Assembly: GCA_014763905.1 (NCBI GenBank)
Contig: JACXUN010000013.1
Location: 1-13,117 of the forward strand
From: Campylobacterales bacterium
Lineage (GTDB): Bacteria > Campylobacterota > Campylobacteria > Campylobacterales > Sulfurovaceae
DNA length: 13,117 bases
Reading direction: 5' to 3'
This document shows positions 1 to 5,711 of the stretch, piece after piece. Under the pieces are notes generated by a model. The model worked only from the letters and a program-made list of their open reading frames with translations. It was not told the DNA's origin and searched no databases. Within the stretch, counting starts at the first letter, position 1; the number at the start of each line of letters is the position of its first letter. A program made the position numbers and the translations under genes.

Positions 1-30
1 TTTAAACAGCTCTCGTTCATCAATTCTCAT
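1..30 (-). CDS. N-terminus of a leftward gene cut by the window edge
   Basis: On the minus strand an ATG at 30-28 opens a frame that reads MRIDERELFK and runs off the left edge without a stop. A purine-rich Shine-Dalgarno sequence, GGAGAG (40-35), lies just upstream at normal spacing, which is the main reason to believe the start. Ten residues do not allow a family assignment. The gene would be divergent from the surface-protein remnant that begins at 69. Confidence 0.4.
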   Translation of the reverse strand, partial: MRIDERELFK

Positions 31-68
31 TTTACTCTCCGTTTCTTTCTTCTGAAAGGGTATCGTAA

Positions 69-446
69 ATGAAAATTGCGAACTTTATTTTACACTATCG
101 AGTGGTATTTGACAAAACCACTTTGCCAAATGACTATCGGTTTACCGAGCAGGATCAGGGGACAGACGATACCAAAGATTCAGATATCAATGCGACAGGC
201 AGTACACCAATTTTTACGCTAACCCAAACCGATCTCAATCTGGATGCCGGAGCGAGAAGCAACAGTGCGGTGGCAGGTGAGATTATCAAGAGTGAAGAGG
301 ATTGTGATTGTGAGCCGTATGAGGAGAGTGTGGTGGAGGAAGCCAAAGACTCGGTGCCGGTTCACTCTTTGGTTTGGTTGTTCATACTGTTTGGGACTTC
401 TATAGTTTCGGGGTTCTTCTTTAGAAAAGAAGAGTCCCTTTCATAA
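69..446 (+). CDS. C-terminal stump of an SdrD_B-repeat surface protein, probable gene remnant
   Basis: The 125-residue product begins inside a recognisable SdrD_B-type beta-sandwich repeat. Residues 9-61 carry the family signature (YRVVFD, then Y-x-FT-x-x-DQG-x-DDTKDSD around 23-39, closing with LNLDAG at 56-61). An acidic linker follows with a DCDCEPYEES stretch (79-88), then a single hydrophobic segment (about 100-118) and a charged tail FRKEE, which resembles C-terminal surface-anchoring tails. The first half of the repeat and any signal peptide are missing: the N-terminus MKIANFILHYRVV is not a secretion signal, and a stop codon (66-68) lies directly before the ATG. AAAGGG at 55-60 could serve as ribosome binding site. 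I infer a remnant of a much larger exported adhesin-like protein whose 5' part was lost. A small membrane protein cannot be excluded. Confidence 0.6.
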   Translation: MKIANFILHYRVVFDKTTLPNDYRFTEQDQGTDDTKDSDINATGSTPIFTLTQTDLNLDAGARSNSAVAGEIIKSEEDCDCEPYEESVVEEAKDSVPVHSLVWLFILFGTSIVSGFFFRKEESLS

Positions 447-461
447 CTTACCCTTAGGAAC

Positions 462-478
462 CGGAGACTTTAGTCCCG
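462..478. repeat. REP-like palindrome, copy 1
   Basis: The sequence CCGGAGACTTTAGTCCCG can fold with CGG/CCG and GAC/GTC stems around a TTTA loop, with A465 bulged. It lies in the convergent intergenic region and resembles the second palindrome at 512-526 in order and orientation (CGG, G-purine-CT, two bases, AG-Y-C, CGC). That suggests a doublet of a small dispersed palindromic repeat. No other copy was recognised in the window. Confidence 0.35.
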
Positions 479-485
479 CAAAAAG

Positions 486-511
486 ATTGAGCGAGATTCC
501 CTTCGCTTTTT
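486..511. terminator. Bidirectional intrinsic terminator candidate
   Basis: An AGCGA (490-494) / TCGCT (503-507) stem with an 8-base loop is followed on the plus strand by TTTT (508-511). On the minus strand the same stem is followed by CAATC and a T run (the A run at 480-484). It sits between two convergent genes (stop at 446 on plus, stop at 535 on minus), where a shared terminator is expected. The stem is only five pairs, so strength is uncertain. Confidence 0.45.
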
Positions 512-526
512 CGGGGCTGAAGCCGC
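512..526. repeat. REP-like palindrome, copy 2
   Basis: CGGGGCTGAAGCCGC contains a GGC/GCC stem with a TGAA loop (extendable to GGCT/AGCC). It matches the pattern of the palindrome at 462-478 about 50 bases away, in the same orientation. The terminator hairpin lies between the two copies. Confidence 0.35.
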
Positions 527-534
527 CGTTTCCA

Positions 535-1215
535 TTACTCTTTGGCATCACTCAAATTCAAATCCAATACCGCATTACGCACTTTTCGCATAAACGCATC
601 TCCCGGGTCACTTTTTTCAGTTCGATATCCCTGATCTTGTTCTAACCACAGTGCGTTGGTTTCCATCTCACGATATTCATGGTGTCCGATAAGTCGGGTG
701 ATGGTAGGGAATTTTGCTTTGAGGTAGCGTACCAATTTAATATTGGATGCCAGTTGTTCGGGAGTCAGATCGTCATCGGTGTTATTTTTACCGCCGACAT
801 TTTCGATACCGATACTGCTGTAATTGAGTCCGATGACGTGGCGGGCCATCCAGTTTTCGGGCATGAGTCGGTAGATGGTTCCGTCACGGTCGACGAGAAA
901 GTGTGCAGAAACATTTAAGGCACTTGCCTTCGCGATGTCTTTTCGATCCGATAGGAGTCTCTGGGGATTGAGTCGATTAAACGACTTCTCGAAATCCATT
1001 TCTGCCGTCCAGTGCAGGATAATGATACGCGGAGTGATCTCAATTGAATCGGTATGAATGCCATAGTGTGATTGGATATAGGATTGGGTCATATCGATAC
1101 GCTCTTGCTTGAAAACGATCGGTTTATCGATAATCTCAATCGGTGTTTCGATTGAATTGGCATAGAGACAATGGCTAAATGCCAAGGCGGTTAAAAATAG
1201 TATACTTTTTTTCAT
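535..1215 (-). CDS. Exported N-acetylmuramoyl-L-alanine amidase, Amidase_2 type
   Basis: The 226-residue protein should cleave the amide bond between MurNAc and L-alanine of peptidoglycan in the periplasm. A signal peptide covers residues 1-19 (MKKS, hydrophobic core, LYA before Asn20). The Amidase_2 domain follows (about 60-215) with the expected zinc ligands: His68 in ILHWTA, His178/His179 in IGHHEY and Asp203 in SDPG. The conserved catalytic Glu138 sits in IGIENVGG. I place the start at the ATG at 1215-1213 because it gives a clean signal peptide and forms an ATGA overlap with the stop of the upstream gene. An in-frame ATG at 1284 would add 23 non-signal residues lying inside that gene. 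It is the last gene of the leuA-namZ operon, so translation is probably coupled to the preceding amidase. The family call is firm; the exact muropeptide substrate is not visible. Confidence 0.88.
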   Translation of the reverse strand: MKKSILFLTALAFSHCLYANSIETPIEIIDKPIVFKQERIDMTQSYIQSHYGIHTDSIEITPRIIILHWTAEMDFEKSFNRLNPQRLLSDRKDIAKASALNVSAHFLVDRDGTIYRLMPENWMARHVIGLNYSSIGIENVGGKNNTDDDLTPEQLASNIKLVRYLKAKFPTITRLIGHHEYREMETNALWLEQDQGYRTEKSDPGDAFMRKVRNAVLDLNLSDAKE

Positions 1216-1814
1216 GGGTCTAACTCCTCTAATATAAAGTCGGCAACTCGGGTTGCAATCAGTTCCAAACGCGGCTCCAGCCACGCTACCTGCTCATCAC
1301 AAGTGATCTCCCCTAACTCCAAAACTAAAAATCCTTTCTCACTGTGAACGCGGTTGAAGCCGTAGTAGTCGGATAGATTTTTGGTATAGTTGTCTTGATG
1401 CCATTGAAAAGGGAAGTAAGGTTGATACCTATCTTTCCAGTGCTGAGCGGTTTTTTTGGCTAAGGGATGCTCTTGGTCATATCCGATAGAAGCACCGGTG
1501 GAGCAGGGGGTGGTGGCTCCGTCGAAATGTACCGCAACGGCGATACGGGCATTGGCAACCGGGATGGAGGCTCCGACGCGAGTGACCTCTATGCCCTCTT
1601 TTTTCAGCTCTTGTTCGATCATTTTGGTGATGCGGGTGTTCCACTCAGACTCTCGGTATTTGCCATTGATGGAGCCGATATTGCCTTTGCTCCGTCCTTC
1701 ATGACCGGCTTGGAGCAGGACGGTGGTATTGACTACCCGACTGGTGGCAATGGCATAGATCAGCAGTCCAACCAGCCCTAAAATAATGGTGTTTAAGACA
1801 CTCTTGACACTCAT
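1212..1814 (-). CDS. Membrane-anchored Amidase_3-like N-acetylmuramoyl-L-alanine amidase
   Basis: The 200-residue protein has one N-terminal membrane segment (about 7-23), then a compact hydrolase domain. The domain carries landmarks of the zinc-dependent Amidase_3 fold: His38 in LLQAGHEGR, a Glu at 55 or 57 in YRESEWN, His96 in VAVHFDG (the usual SxHxN-like strand) and a C-terminal Glu166 in VLELGE. These match the His-Glu-His-Glu pattern, so I infer cleavage of peptide stems from glycan strands in the periplasm. The domain is shorter and more divergent than AmiA/AmiC enzymes, so related zinc peptidases remain possible. The start ATG at 1814-1812 has a TAAGG ribosome binding site formed by the stop codon of namZ nine bases upstream. 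The gene overlaps the following amidase by four bases. Two unrelated amidase folds side by side suggest complementary substrates. Confidence 0.72.
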   Translation of the reverse strand: MSVKSVLNTIILGLVGLLIYAIATSRVVNTTVLLQAGHEGRSKGNIGSINGKYRESEWNTRITKMIEQELKKEGIEVTRVGASIPVANARIAVAVHFDGATTPCSTGASIGYDQEHPLAKKTAQHWKDRYQPYFPFQWHQDNYTKNLSDYYGFNRVHSEKGFLVLELGEITCDEQVAWLEPRLELIATRVADFILEELDP

Positions 1815-1823
1815 ACCGATACC

Positions 1824-2969
1824 TTATGGGTAGAGGAGATAGCGTTGACGAATGGTTTTAAAGGCATCGAGTTCTTGCTTCCAGCTTGCTTTGATTTCGG
1901 TTTCACTTAAGCCAGCTTCAATCTGTTGGCGCAATCGGTCACTGCCGGCGAGTTGATTAAAAAATCCTGTTTTGAGAAAAAAGTTTTTTTTATCAGGGTA
2001 GTGCTGATAGGCATCGATGAGATAGTTCAGATTGAGACTTGCATGGGGATCGATAACGGTTGAGCGGAGATCGACACCATAGCAGCGTTGATTTTGATGC
2101 TTGGGGTATTTGGCACCTTCGCTAGAGACCGGTATAAAGGAGAATGCTTTCTGGGTATATTTCGGATCTCCGTAAATCTGAAACTGCTTATCGGTTCCGC
2201 GACCGGCAGAGAAGGTGGTTCCCTCGAACAGAGCCAGTGATGGATAGAGATAGACGGATAGGGCATTGGGTAAATTGGGTGAGGGCTTCACCGGCAGATC
2301 ATAAGGGGTGGTATGTGTATAGTTTTGCAACGGGATAACCGTTAGATCGGCTTTTTGAGCACCTCGGAGCCATCCTTCACCGTTAATCATCCTGCCGTAC
2401 TCTCCAATGGTCATTCCGTAGAGAATCGGTACCGGATGAAGTCCGACAAATGATTGATAGCTGAGGTTGAGTATCTCTCCATCGATACGTGATCCGTTGG
2501 GATTGGGGCGGTCAAGCAGGATGACCGGACGGTGCTGTTCGGCTCCGGATTCCAAGATATAGTGCAGGGTTGAGAGATAGGTGTAGAATCGTACCCCGAC
2601 ATCTTGGATATCAAAGAGCAAGACATCGACATCGTTTAAATCTTGGGCGGTCGGTTTCTTATGAGAGCCGTAGAGTGAGACGATGGGAAGTCCCGTCGCT
2701 CGGTCTCTGCCGCTCTGAACATGCTCACCGGCATCAGCATCGCCGCGAAATCCATGCTCGGGAGCAAAGATTTTTGTAATCTGAATCTGTTGTCTCAGAA
2801 GGTAATCAACCAGATGTTCTCCTCCGATTAGGGATGAGTGGTTGACCACTAAGGCTACTTTTTTACCCTGAAGCAGGGGCAGGTACTCGGAACTTCGTTC
2901 GGCTCCGACCACAATCTCCCCCCAGAGTGTACCGATCCCGATCAGCAGTAAGAGTAGAATGCGTTTCAT
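1824..2969 (-). CDS. namZ: Exo-beta-N-acetylmuramidase NamZ-like (DUF1343, GH171)
   Basis: The 381-residue protein belongs to the DUF1343 family, whose characterised members in Tannerella forsythia and Bacillus subtilis release MurNAc from non-reducing ends of peptidoglycan fragments. A signal peptide is evident (about 1-17, KR then LLLLLIGIGTLWG). Family motifs follow in order: VVNHSS (41-46), FAPEHGFRG (68-76, with Glu71-His72 the likely active-site pair), DIQDVGVRFYTY (120-131), LDRPNPNG (152-159), the TIGEYGRMINGE segment (187-198), LFEGT (247-251) and AGRGTDKQF (255-263). Length is typical of the family. The start ATG overlaps the leuA stop by one base (TAATG), which implies coupling to LeuA translation. 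Two amidases follow directly, so MurNAc release and peptide removal are encoded together. A NagZ-type glucosaminidase that would complete the degradation series is not in the window. Confidence 0.9.
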   Translation of the reverse strand: MKRILLLLLIGIGTLWGEIVVGAERSSEYLPLLQGKKVALVVNHSSLIGGEHLVDYLLRQQIQITKIFAPEHGFRGDADAGEHVQSGRDRATGLPIVSLYGSHKKPTAQDLNDVDVLLFDIQDVGVRFYTYLSTLHYILESGAEQHRPVILLDRPNPNGSRIDGEILNLSYQSFVGLHPVPILYGMTIGEYGRMINGEGWLRGAQKADLTVIPLQNYTHTTPYDLPVKPSPNLPNALSVYLYPSLALFEGTTFSAGRGTDKQFQIYGDPKYTQKAFSFIPVSSEGAKYPKHQNQRCYGVDLRSTVIDPHASLNLNYLIDAYQHYPDKKNFFLKTGFFNQLAGSDRLRQQIEAGLSETEIKASWKQELDAFKTIRQRYLLYP

Positions 2970-4528
2970 TACACCGTCTTTGAGCTGTCGGGGTTGCGTT
3001 TTTTGAGCATTCCTTGCATACTTAAGTAGCTGTTGAGTGCTGAGATATAGGCTCTGGCACTCGCCAACATGGTGTCGATATGAAGTCCGTGTCCGATGAT
3101 CGCCGGTTCGTCTTCATTGAATTCGACTTTGACCGTGACATTGGCAAGAGCATCTTTGCCTTTACTGACCGAGGTGACTTTATAGTCCATCAATTTACCC
3201 TCATATCCCGAGATACGGTCGATGGTTTTGAAGATTGCATCGATGGTTCCCCCACCGATACTGGCATCGATCATCTCTTGGTTATCTTTGCGGATACTGA
3301 CGGCGGCACTTGGTACTCCGCTGCTGCAATCCATCAACTGTAATGAGACCAACTCAAATATCTGTGTTGCTTTGGTCATCTCATTGGTGACCAAGGCTCG
3401 TAAATCATCATCATAGATATCTTTTTTCTTATCGGCCAAAACTTTGAACCGTTCAAACGAACTGTTTAATGCCTCATCATCCAAGGTAAATCCTAATTTC
3501 GCCAACTTGTCTTTGAACGCCGCCCGTCCTGAGTGTTTGCCCAATACCAAGGTATCGCTCAAATCCAATCCGATATCTTCCGGAGAGATGATTTCGTACG
3601 TTTTACGGTTTTTCAACATCCCGTCTTGGTGGATACCGCTCTCGTGGGCAAAGGCATTTTTACCGACGATTGCTTTGTTCGGCTGTGGTTCGATACCGGT
3701 GATATTGGCGATCAAACGGCTGGATGGATAGATCTCTTTGGTATCGATATTGGTATCGATATTGTTAAAGATATCTTGCCGGGTTCGGATCGCCATAACG
3801 ATCTCTTCCAATGCTGCATTCCCGGCACGCTCACCCAAACCATTGATGGTACATTCGATCTGTCTGGCTCCATTGATCACCGCTTCCAAAGAGTTGGCAA
3901 CCCCCAATCCCAAATCGTTATGATTATGGACGGAGATAATGGCTCGTCCTTTGGTGTACTCACTCATTTCCCGTACCATGGCACCGATCTCGCTTGGCAA
4001 TCGGAAACCGACTGTATCAGGTAAATTAATGGTGGTCGCTCCCGCTTCAATCACCGCATCACAAATCTCTTTCATAAAACCGATATCGCTTCGTCCGGCA
4101 TCTTCACAGCTAAACTCCACATCTTCGACAAACGTTCGGGCATAGGCTACTGCGTTAGCGGCACGTTTGATCACCTCTTCGGGTTTCATTTTGAGTTTGT
4201 GTTCCATATGAATCGCACTGGTCGCGATAAAGGTATGAATCCGCTTCATTTTTGCTACGGCGATCGCGTCACCGGCGGCTTTGATATCGGCTTCCACTGC
4301 TCGTGCCAAAGAACAGACGGTTGATTTGGTGATCCGCTGAGCGATCTTGGAGATCGCATCAAAGTCTCCCGGACTGGCTGCTGCGAATCCCGCTTCGATA
4401 ATGTCTACGCCTAATTTTTCTAACTGGATAGCGATCTGAATCTTCTCTTCGGTGTTCATCGAAGCACCGGGACTCTGCTCGCCGTCACGCAATGTGGTGT
4501 CAAATATTTTAATGATCTCTTTGCTCAT
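2969..4528 (-). CDS. leuA: 2-isopropylmalate synthase
   Basis: LeuA condenses acetyl-CoA with 2-oxoisovalerate to 2-isopropylmalate, the committed step of leucine synthesis in the cytoplasm. The 519-residue product has the usual layout. A TIM-barrel catalytic domain carries [12 protein letters not shown] (10-21, metal-binding Asp and catalytic Arg), HNHNDLG (201-207, metal His201/His203), GLGERAGNA (230-238) and HESGIHQDG (295-303). A linker and a C-terminal leucine-sensing regulatory domain (about 390-505) follow. The regulatory domain contains the expected glycine-rich SIGGGTIDA and the Gly-His loop near the end. The ATG at 4528-4526 is preceded by AAGG at suitable spacing. Upstream lie a Leu-rich leader peptide and hairpins, so control by leucine supply at the RNA level is likely in addition to allosteric feedback. 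No leuB, leuC or leuD lies nearby; the next genes encode cell-wall hydrolases. Confidence 0.97.
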   Translation of the reverse strand: MSKEIIKIFDTTLRDGEQSPGASMNTEEKIQIAIQLEKLGVDIIEAGFAAASPGDFDAISKIAQRITKSTVCSLARAVEADIKAAGDAIAVAKMKRIHTFIATSAIHMEHKLKMKPEEVIKRAANAVAYARTFVEDVEFSCEDAGRSDIGFMKEICDAVIEAGATTINLPDTVGFRLPSEIGAMVREMSEYTKGRAIISVHNHNDLGLGVANSLEAVINGARQIECTINGLGERAGNAALEEIVMAIRTRQDIFNNIDTNIDTKEIYPSSRLIANITGIEPQPNKAIVGKNAFAHESGIHQDGMLKNRKTYEIISPEDIGLDLSDTLVLGKHSGRAAFKDKLAKLGFTLDDEALNSSFERFKVLADKKKDIYDDDLRALVTNEMTKATQIFELVSLQLMDCSSGVPSAAVSIRKDNQEMIDASIGGGTIDAIFKTIDRISGYEGKLMDYKVTSVSKGKDALANVTVKVEFNEDEPAIIGHGLHIDTMLASARAYISALNSYLSMQGMLKKRNPDSSKTV

Positions 4529-4550
4529 AGTTTTTACCTTGAAAATACAT

Positions 4551-4576
4551 AAAAATATATCTAACCATAGATATAT
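4551..4576 (-). terminator. AU-rich hairpin with U-run before leuA (attenuator terminator or operator)
   Basis: A perfect 9-base inverted repeat, ATATATCTA / TAGATATAT, with a 4-base spacer spans 4555-4576. In the leuA mRNA it forms a hairpin directly followed by a U run (4554-4551), 22 bases before the leuA start codon. This is the geometry of an intrinsic terminator, but the stem has a single G-C pair and would be weak. The same palindrome could instead be a DNA operator. It follows the Leu-rich leader peptide, which favours a role in attenuation. Confidence 0.45.
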
Positions 4577-4585
4577 AAAAAATTG

Positions 4586-4617
4586 TCTAATTTTATCTAA
4601 AATAGATTTGTATTAGA
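4586..4617 (-). promoter_or_regulatory. Second leader hairpin, candidate anti-terminator or pause element
   Basis: In the leuA leader RNA, UCUAAU (4617-4612) pairs with AUUAGA (4591-4586), and AUCUA (4607-4603) pairs with UAGAU (4599-4595) inside it, giving a two-part hairpin. The segment UAGAUA (4599-4594) can also pair with UAUCUA (4573-4568) in the 5' arm of the next hairpin, so mutually exclusive folds are possible. All stems are AU-rich. At DNA level the ATCTA-N3-TAGAT core repeats the ATCTA-N4-TAGAT core of the downstream palindrome. Confidence 0.35.
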
Positions 4618-4655
4618 ACCTAAATGGCTTAAGTTGTCGTGTGAAAGGGTGATTT

Positions 4656-4727
4656 TTACAGGAAGAGTTGAAGCAGCAGAGCGGTTTTGTCCATGAAGTT
4701 TTGTGGTACGGTTATGAATCGTTTCAT
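4656..4727 (-). CDS. leuL: Leucine-rich leader peptide of the leuA operon
   Basis: A 23-residue frame reads MKRFITVPQNFMDKTA and then LLLQLFL before TAA. Five of the last seven sense codons are leucine (CTG, CTG, CTT, CTC, CTG). All are CTN codons, whereas neighbouring genes use TTA and TTG heavily. The ATG has a near-perfect Shine-Dalgarno sequence (AAGGAG, 4739-4734) at six-base spacing and lies about 27 bases below a strong extended -10 box. The stop is 127 bases before leuA, with hairpins and a U run between. This is the classical layout of an amino-acid operon attenuator: ribosome stalling at Leu codons when charged leucyl-tRNA is scarce would change RNA folding and allow leuA transcription. 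The peptide itself is unlikely to have another role. The layout is seen directly; the mechanism is inferred from leu, his and trp operon leaders. Confidence 0.8.
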   Translation of the reverse strand: MKRFITVPQNFMDKTALLLQLFL

Positions 4728-4733
4728 TGGTTG

Positions 4734-4739
4734 CTCCTT
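4734..4739 (-). promoter_or_regulatory. Ribosome binding site of the Leu leader peptide
   Basis: AAGGAG on the minus strand, six bases before the ATG at 4727-4725. It is the strongest Shine-Dalgarno match in this intergenic region and supports real translation of the short Leu-rich frame. Confidence 0.75.
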
Positions 4740-4760
4740 ATGTCGCTTTGAGATTTTTGA

Positions 4761-4769
4761 AGTATAGCA
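4761..4769 (-). promoter_or_regulatory. Promoter (-10) of the leader-leuA operon
   Basis: The minus strand reads TGCTATACT, an extended -10 element (TGn plus TATACT at 4766-4761). The predicted start of transcription is near 4754, about 27 bases before the leader ATG. The region 17 bases further upstream is AT-rich with no clear TTGACA, as is common for sigma-70 promoters in Campylobacterota. Confidence 0.6.
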
Positions 4770-4793
4770 CAATTAGATTAATTTTTAGATGGG

Positions 4794-4799
4794 TATAAT
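4794..4799 (+). promoter_or_regulatory. Promoter (-10) of the lipid A/LOS operon, close to the ATG
   Basis: A consensus TATAAT ends six bases before the ATG at 4806. Transcription would start about seven bases after the box, at or next to the A of the ATG, giving a leaderless mRNA. There is no good Shine-Dalgarno sequence and no upstream in-frame start (TAA at 4779). The -35 region overlaps the opposing leu promoter. Confidence 0.55.
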
Positions 4800-4805
4800 T
4801 TTGCC

Positions 4806-5708
4806 ATGATTGATTATGTGTATCTTTTTCTTTATAAAATATTTGCTTTGTTGGCAAAACTTTTGCCGAAATTGGTGATGGACGGTATCTTGCGTGGATT
4901 GAGTTGGTTTGTTTATACTGTGGATGGAAAACATCGACATATTATTGATGCCAATCTCAAGTTAGCGTTTGGAGAGCATTTAACACAAGCCCAAAGAGAC
5001 CGTATCGGTCAACATACTTTTTATAATCTACTTCAAAATATTATCGGATTTATGGGACGTAACGGATACTCTAAAGAAAAGCTTTTGGAAAAGATTACGT
5101 TTAAAAATGCCTCCATCGTTGAAAATGCAATAATAAATAATCAAAAAATTATTTTTATAACCGGACATTATAGTAATTGGGAAATGTTGCCCCCTTTGCT
5201 TACTGCTAAATTTGGGATGACGTTGGTTGGTATCGGACGTAAATTGGATTCCAAAGTGATGGATAAAGTCTTAATTGCTAATCGAGAAAAATACAATGTC
5301 GAGATGCTCTACCGCAAGGGTGCAATAAAAGGGGGGATGAAGGCTCTCAAAGAGGGGAAAGCTTTAGGTTTATTGGTCGATCAGCATTTAGGAGCCAAGC
5401 AGGGGGGGATTGAAGTCACCTTTTTTGGACATTCTGTATTGCACTCCCCAGCAGCGTCGGTATTGGCTCGAAGTATGGATGCGGTTATTATCCCTGTTTT
5501 TATTTCTACGGAAAATTATGATCACTATACCGTTACCTTTTATGATCCGATTCTCCCGATAAAAACAGACAATAAAGAGGGTGATATTGTTCAAATGACC
5601 CAAGCACAAGCGGACATTATGGAGCAGGTGATTCGGAATAAACCCGACGAGTGGTTCTGGGTACACAAACGCTGGAAAGGGTGCTATCTAGAGATCTATC
5701 AAAGATAA
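4806..5708 (+). CDS. lpxL: LpxL/HtrB-like lipid A late acyltransferase
   Basis: The 300-residue protein matches the lysophospholipid/lipid A acyltransferase family that adds a secondary acyl chain to Kdo-lipid A at the inner membrane. An N-terminal hydrophobic segment (about 5-22) acts as anchor. The catalytic H-x4-E motif is present as HYSNWE (His121, Glu126). The DQHLGAKQGG-x3-FFGH region (192-209) matches the conserved DQ...G...FFG block, and PDEWFWVHKRWK (280-291) is the typical family ending. It heads a tight operon with a KpsS-like protein, a glycosyltransferase and a phosphoethanolamine transferase, consistent with lipid A/LOS assembly. The acyl chain length cannot be read from sequence. 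No upstream in-frame start exists, and the consensus -10 box ends only six bases before the ATG, so translation may start on a leaderless transcript. Confidence 0.88.
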   Translation: MIDYVYLFLYKIFALLAKLLPKLVMDGILRGLSWFVYTVDGKHRHIIDANLKLAFGEHLTQAQRDRIGQHTFYNLLQNIIGFMGRNGYSKEKLLEKITFKNASIVENAIINNQKIIFITGHYSNWEMLPPLLTAKFGMTLVGIGRKLDSKVMDKVLIANREKYNVEMLYRKGAIKGGMKALKEGKALGLLVDQHLGAKQGGIEVTFFGHSVLHSPAASVLARSMDAVIIPVFISTENYDHYTVTFYDPILPIKTDNKEGDIVQMTQAQADIMEQVIRNKPDEWFWVHKRWKGCYLEIYQR

Positions 5709-5711
5709 AGA

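Noticed and set aside
1216..1284. Upstream extension of the Amidase_2 gene to an in-frame ATG at 1284
   Set aside because: It would place 23 non-signal residues before an obvious signal peptide and lie wholly inside the preceding gene; the ATG at 1215 in an ATGA overlap is far better.
1456..1781. Two plus-strand frames opposite the Amidase_3-like gene
   Set aside because: They overlap each other and a conserved reverse gene; the products look like random reverse-frame peptides.
3533..4024. Long plus-strand open frame opposite leuA (163 codons)
   Set aside because: It is antisense to well-conserved LeuA coding sequence and shows no recognisable domain; it is a by-product of leuA codon composition.
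4528..4760. T-box or metabolite riboswitch upstream of leuA
   Set aside because: No T-box sequence or conserved riboswitch core was recognised; the Leu-rich translated leader explains the region better.
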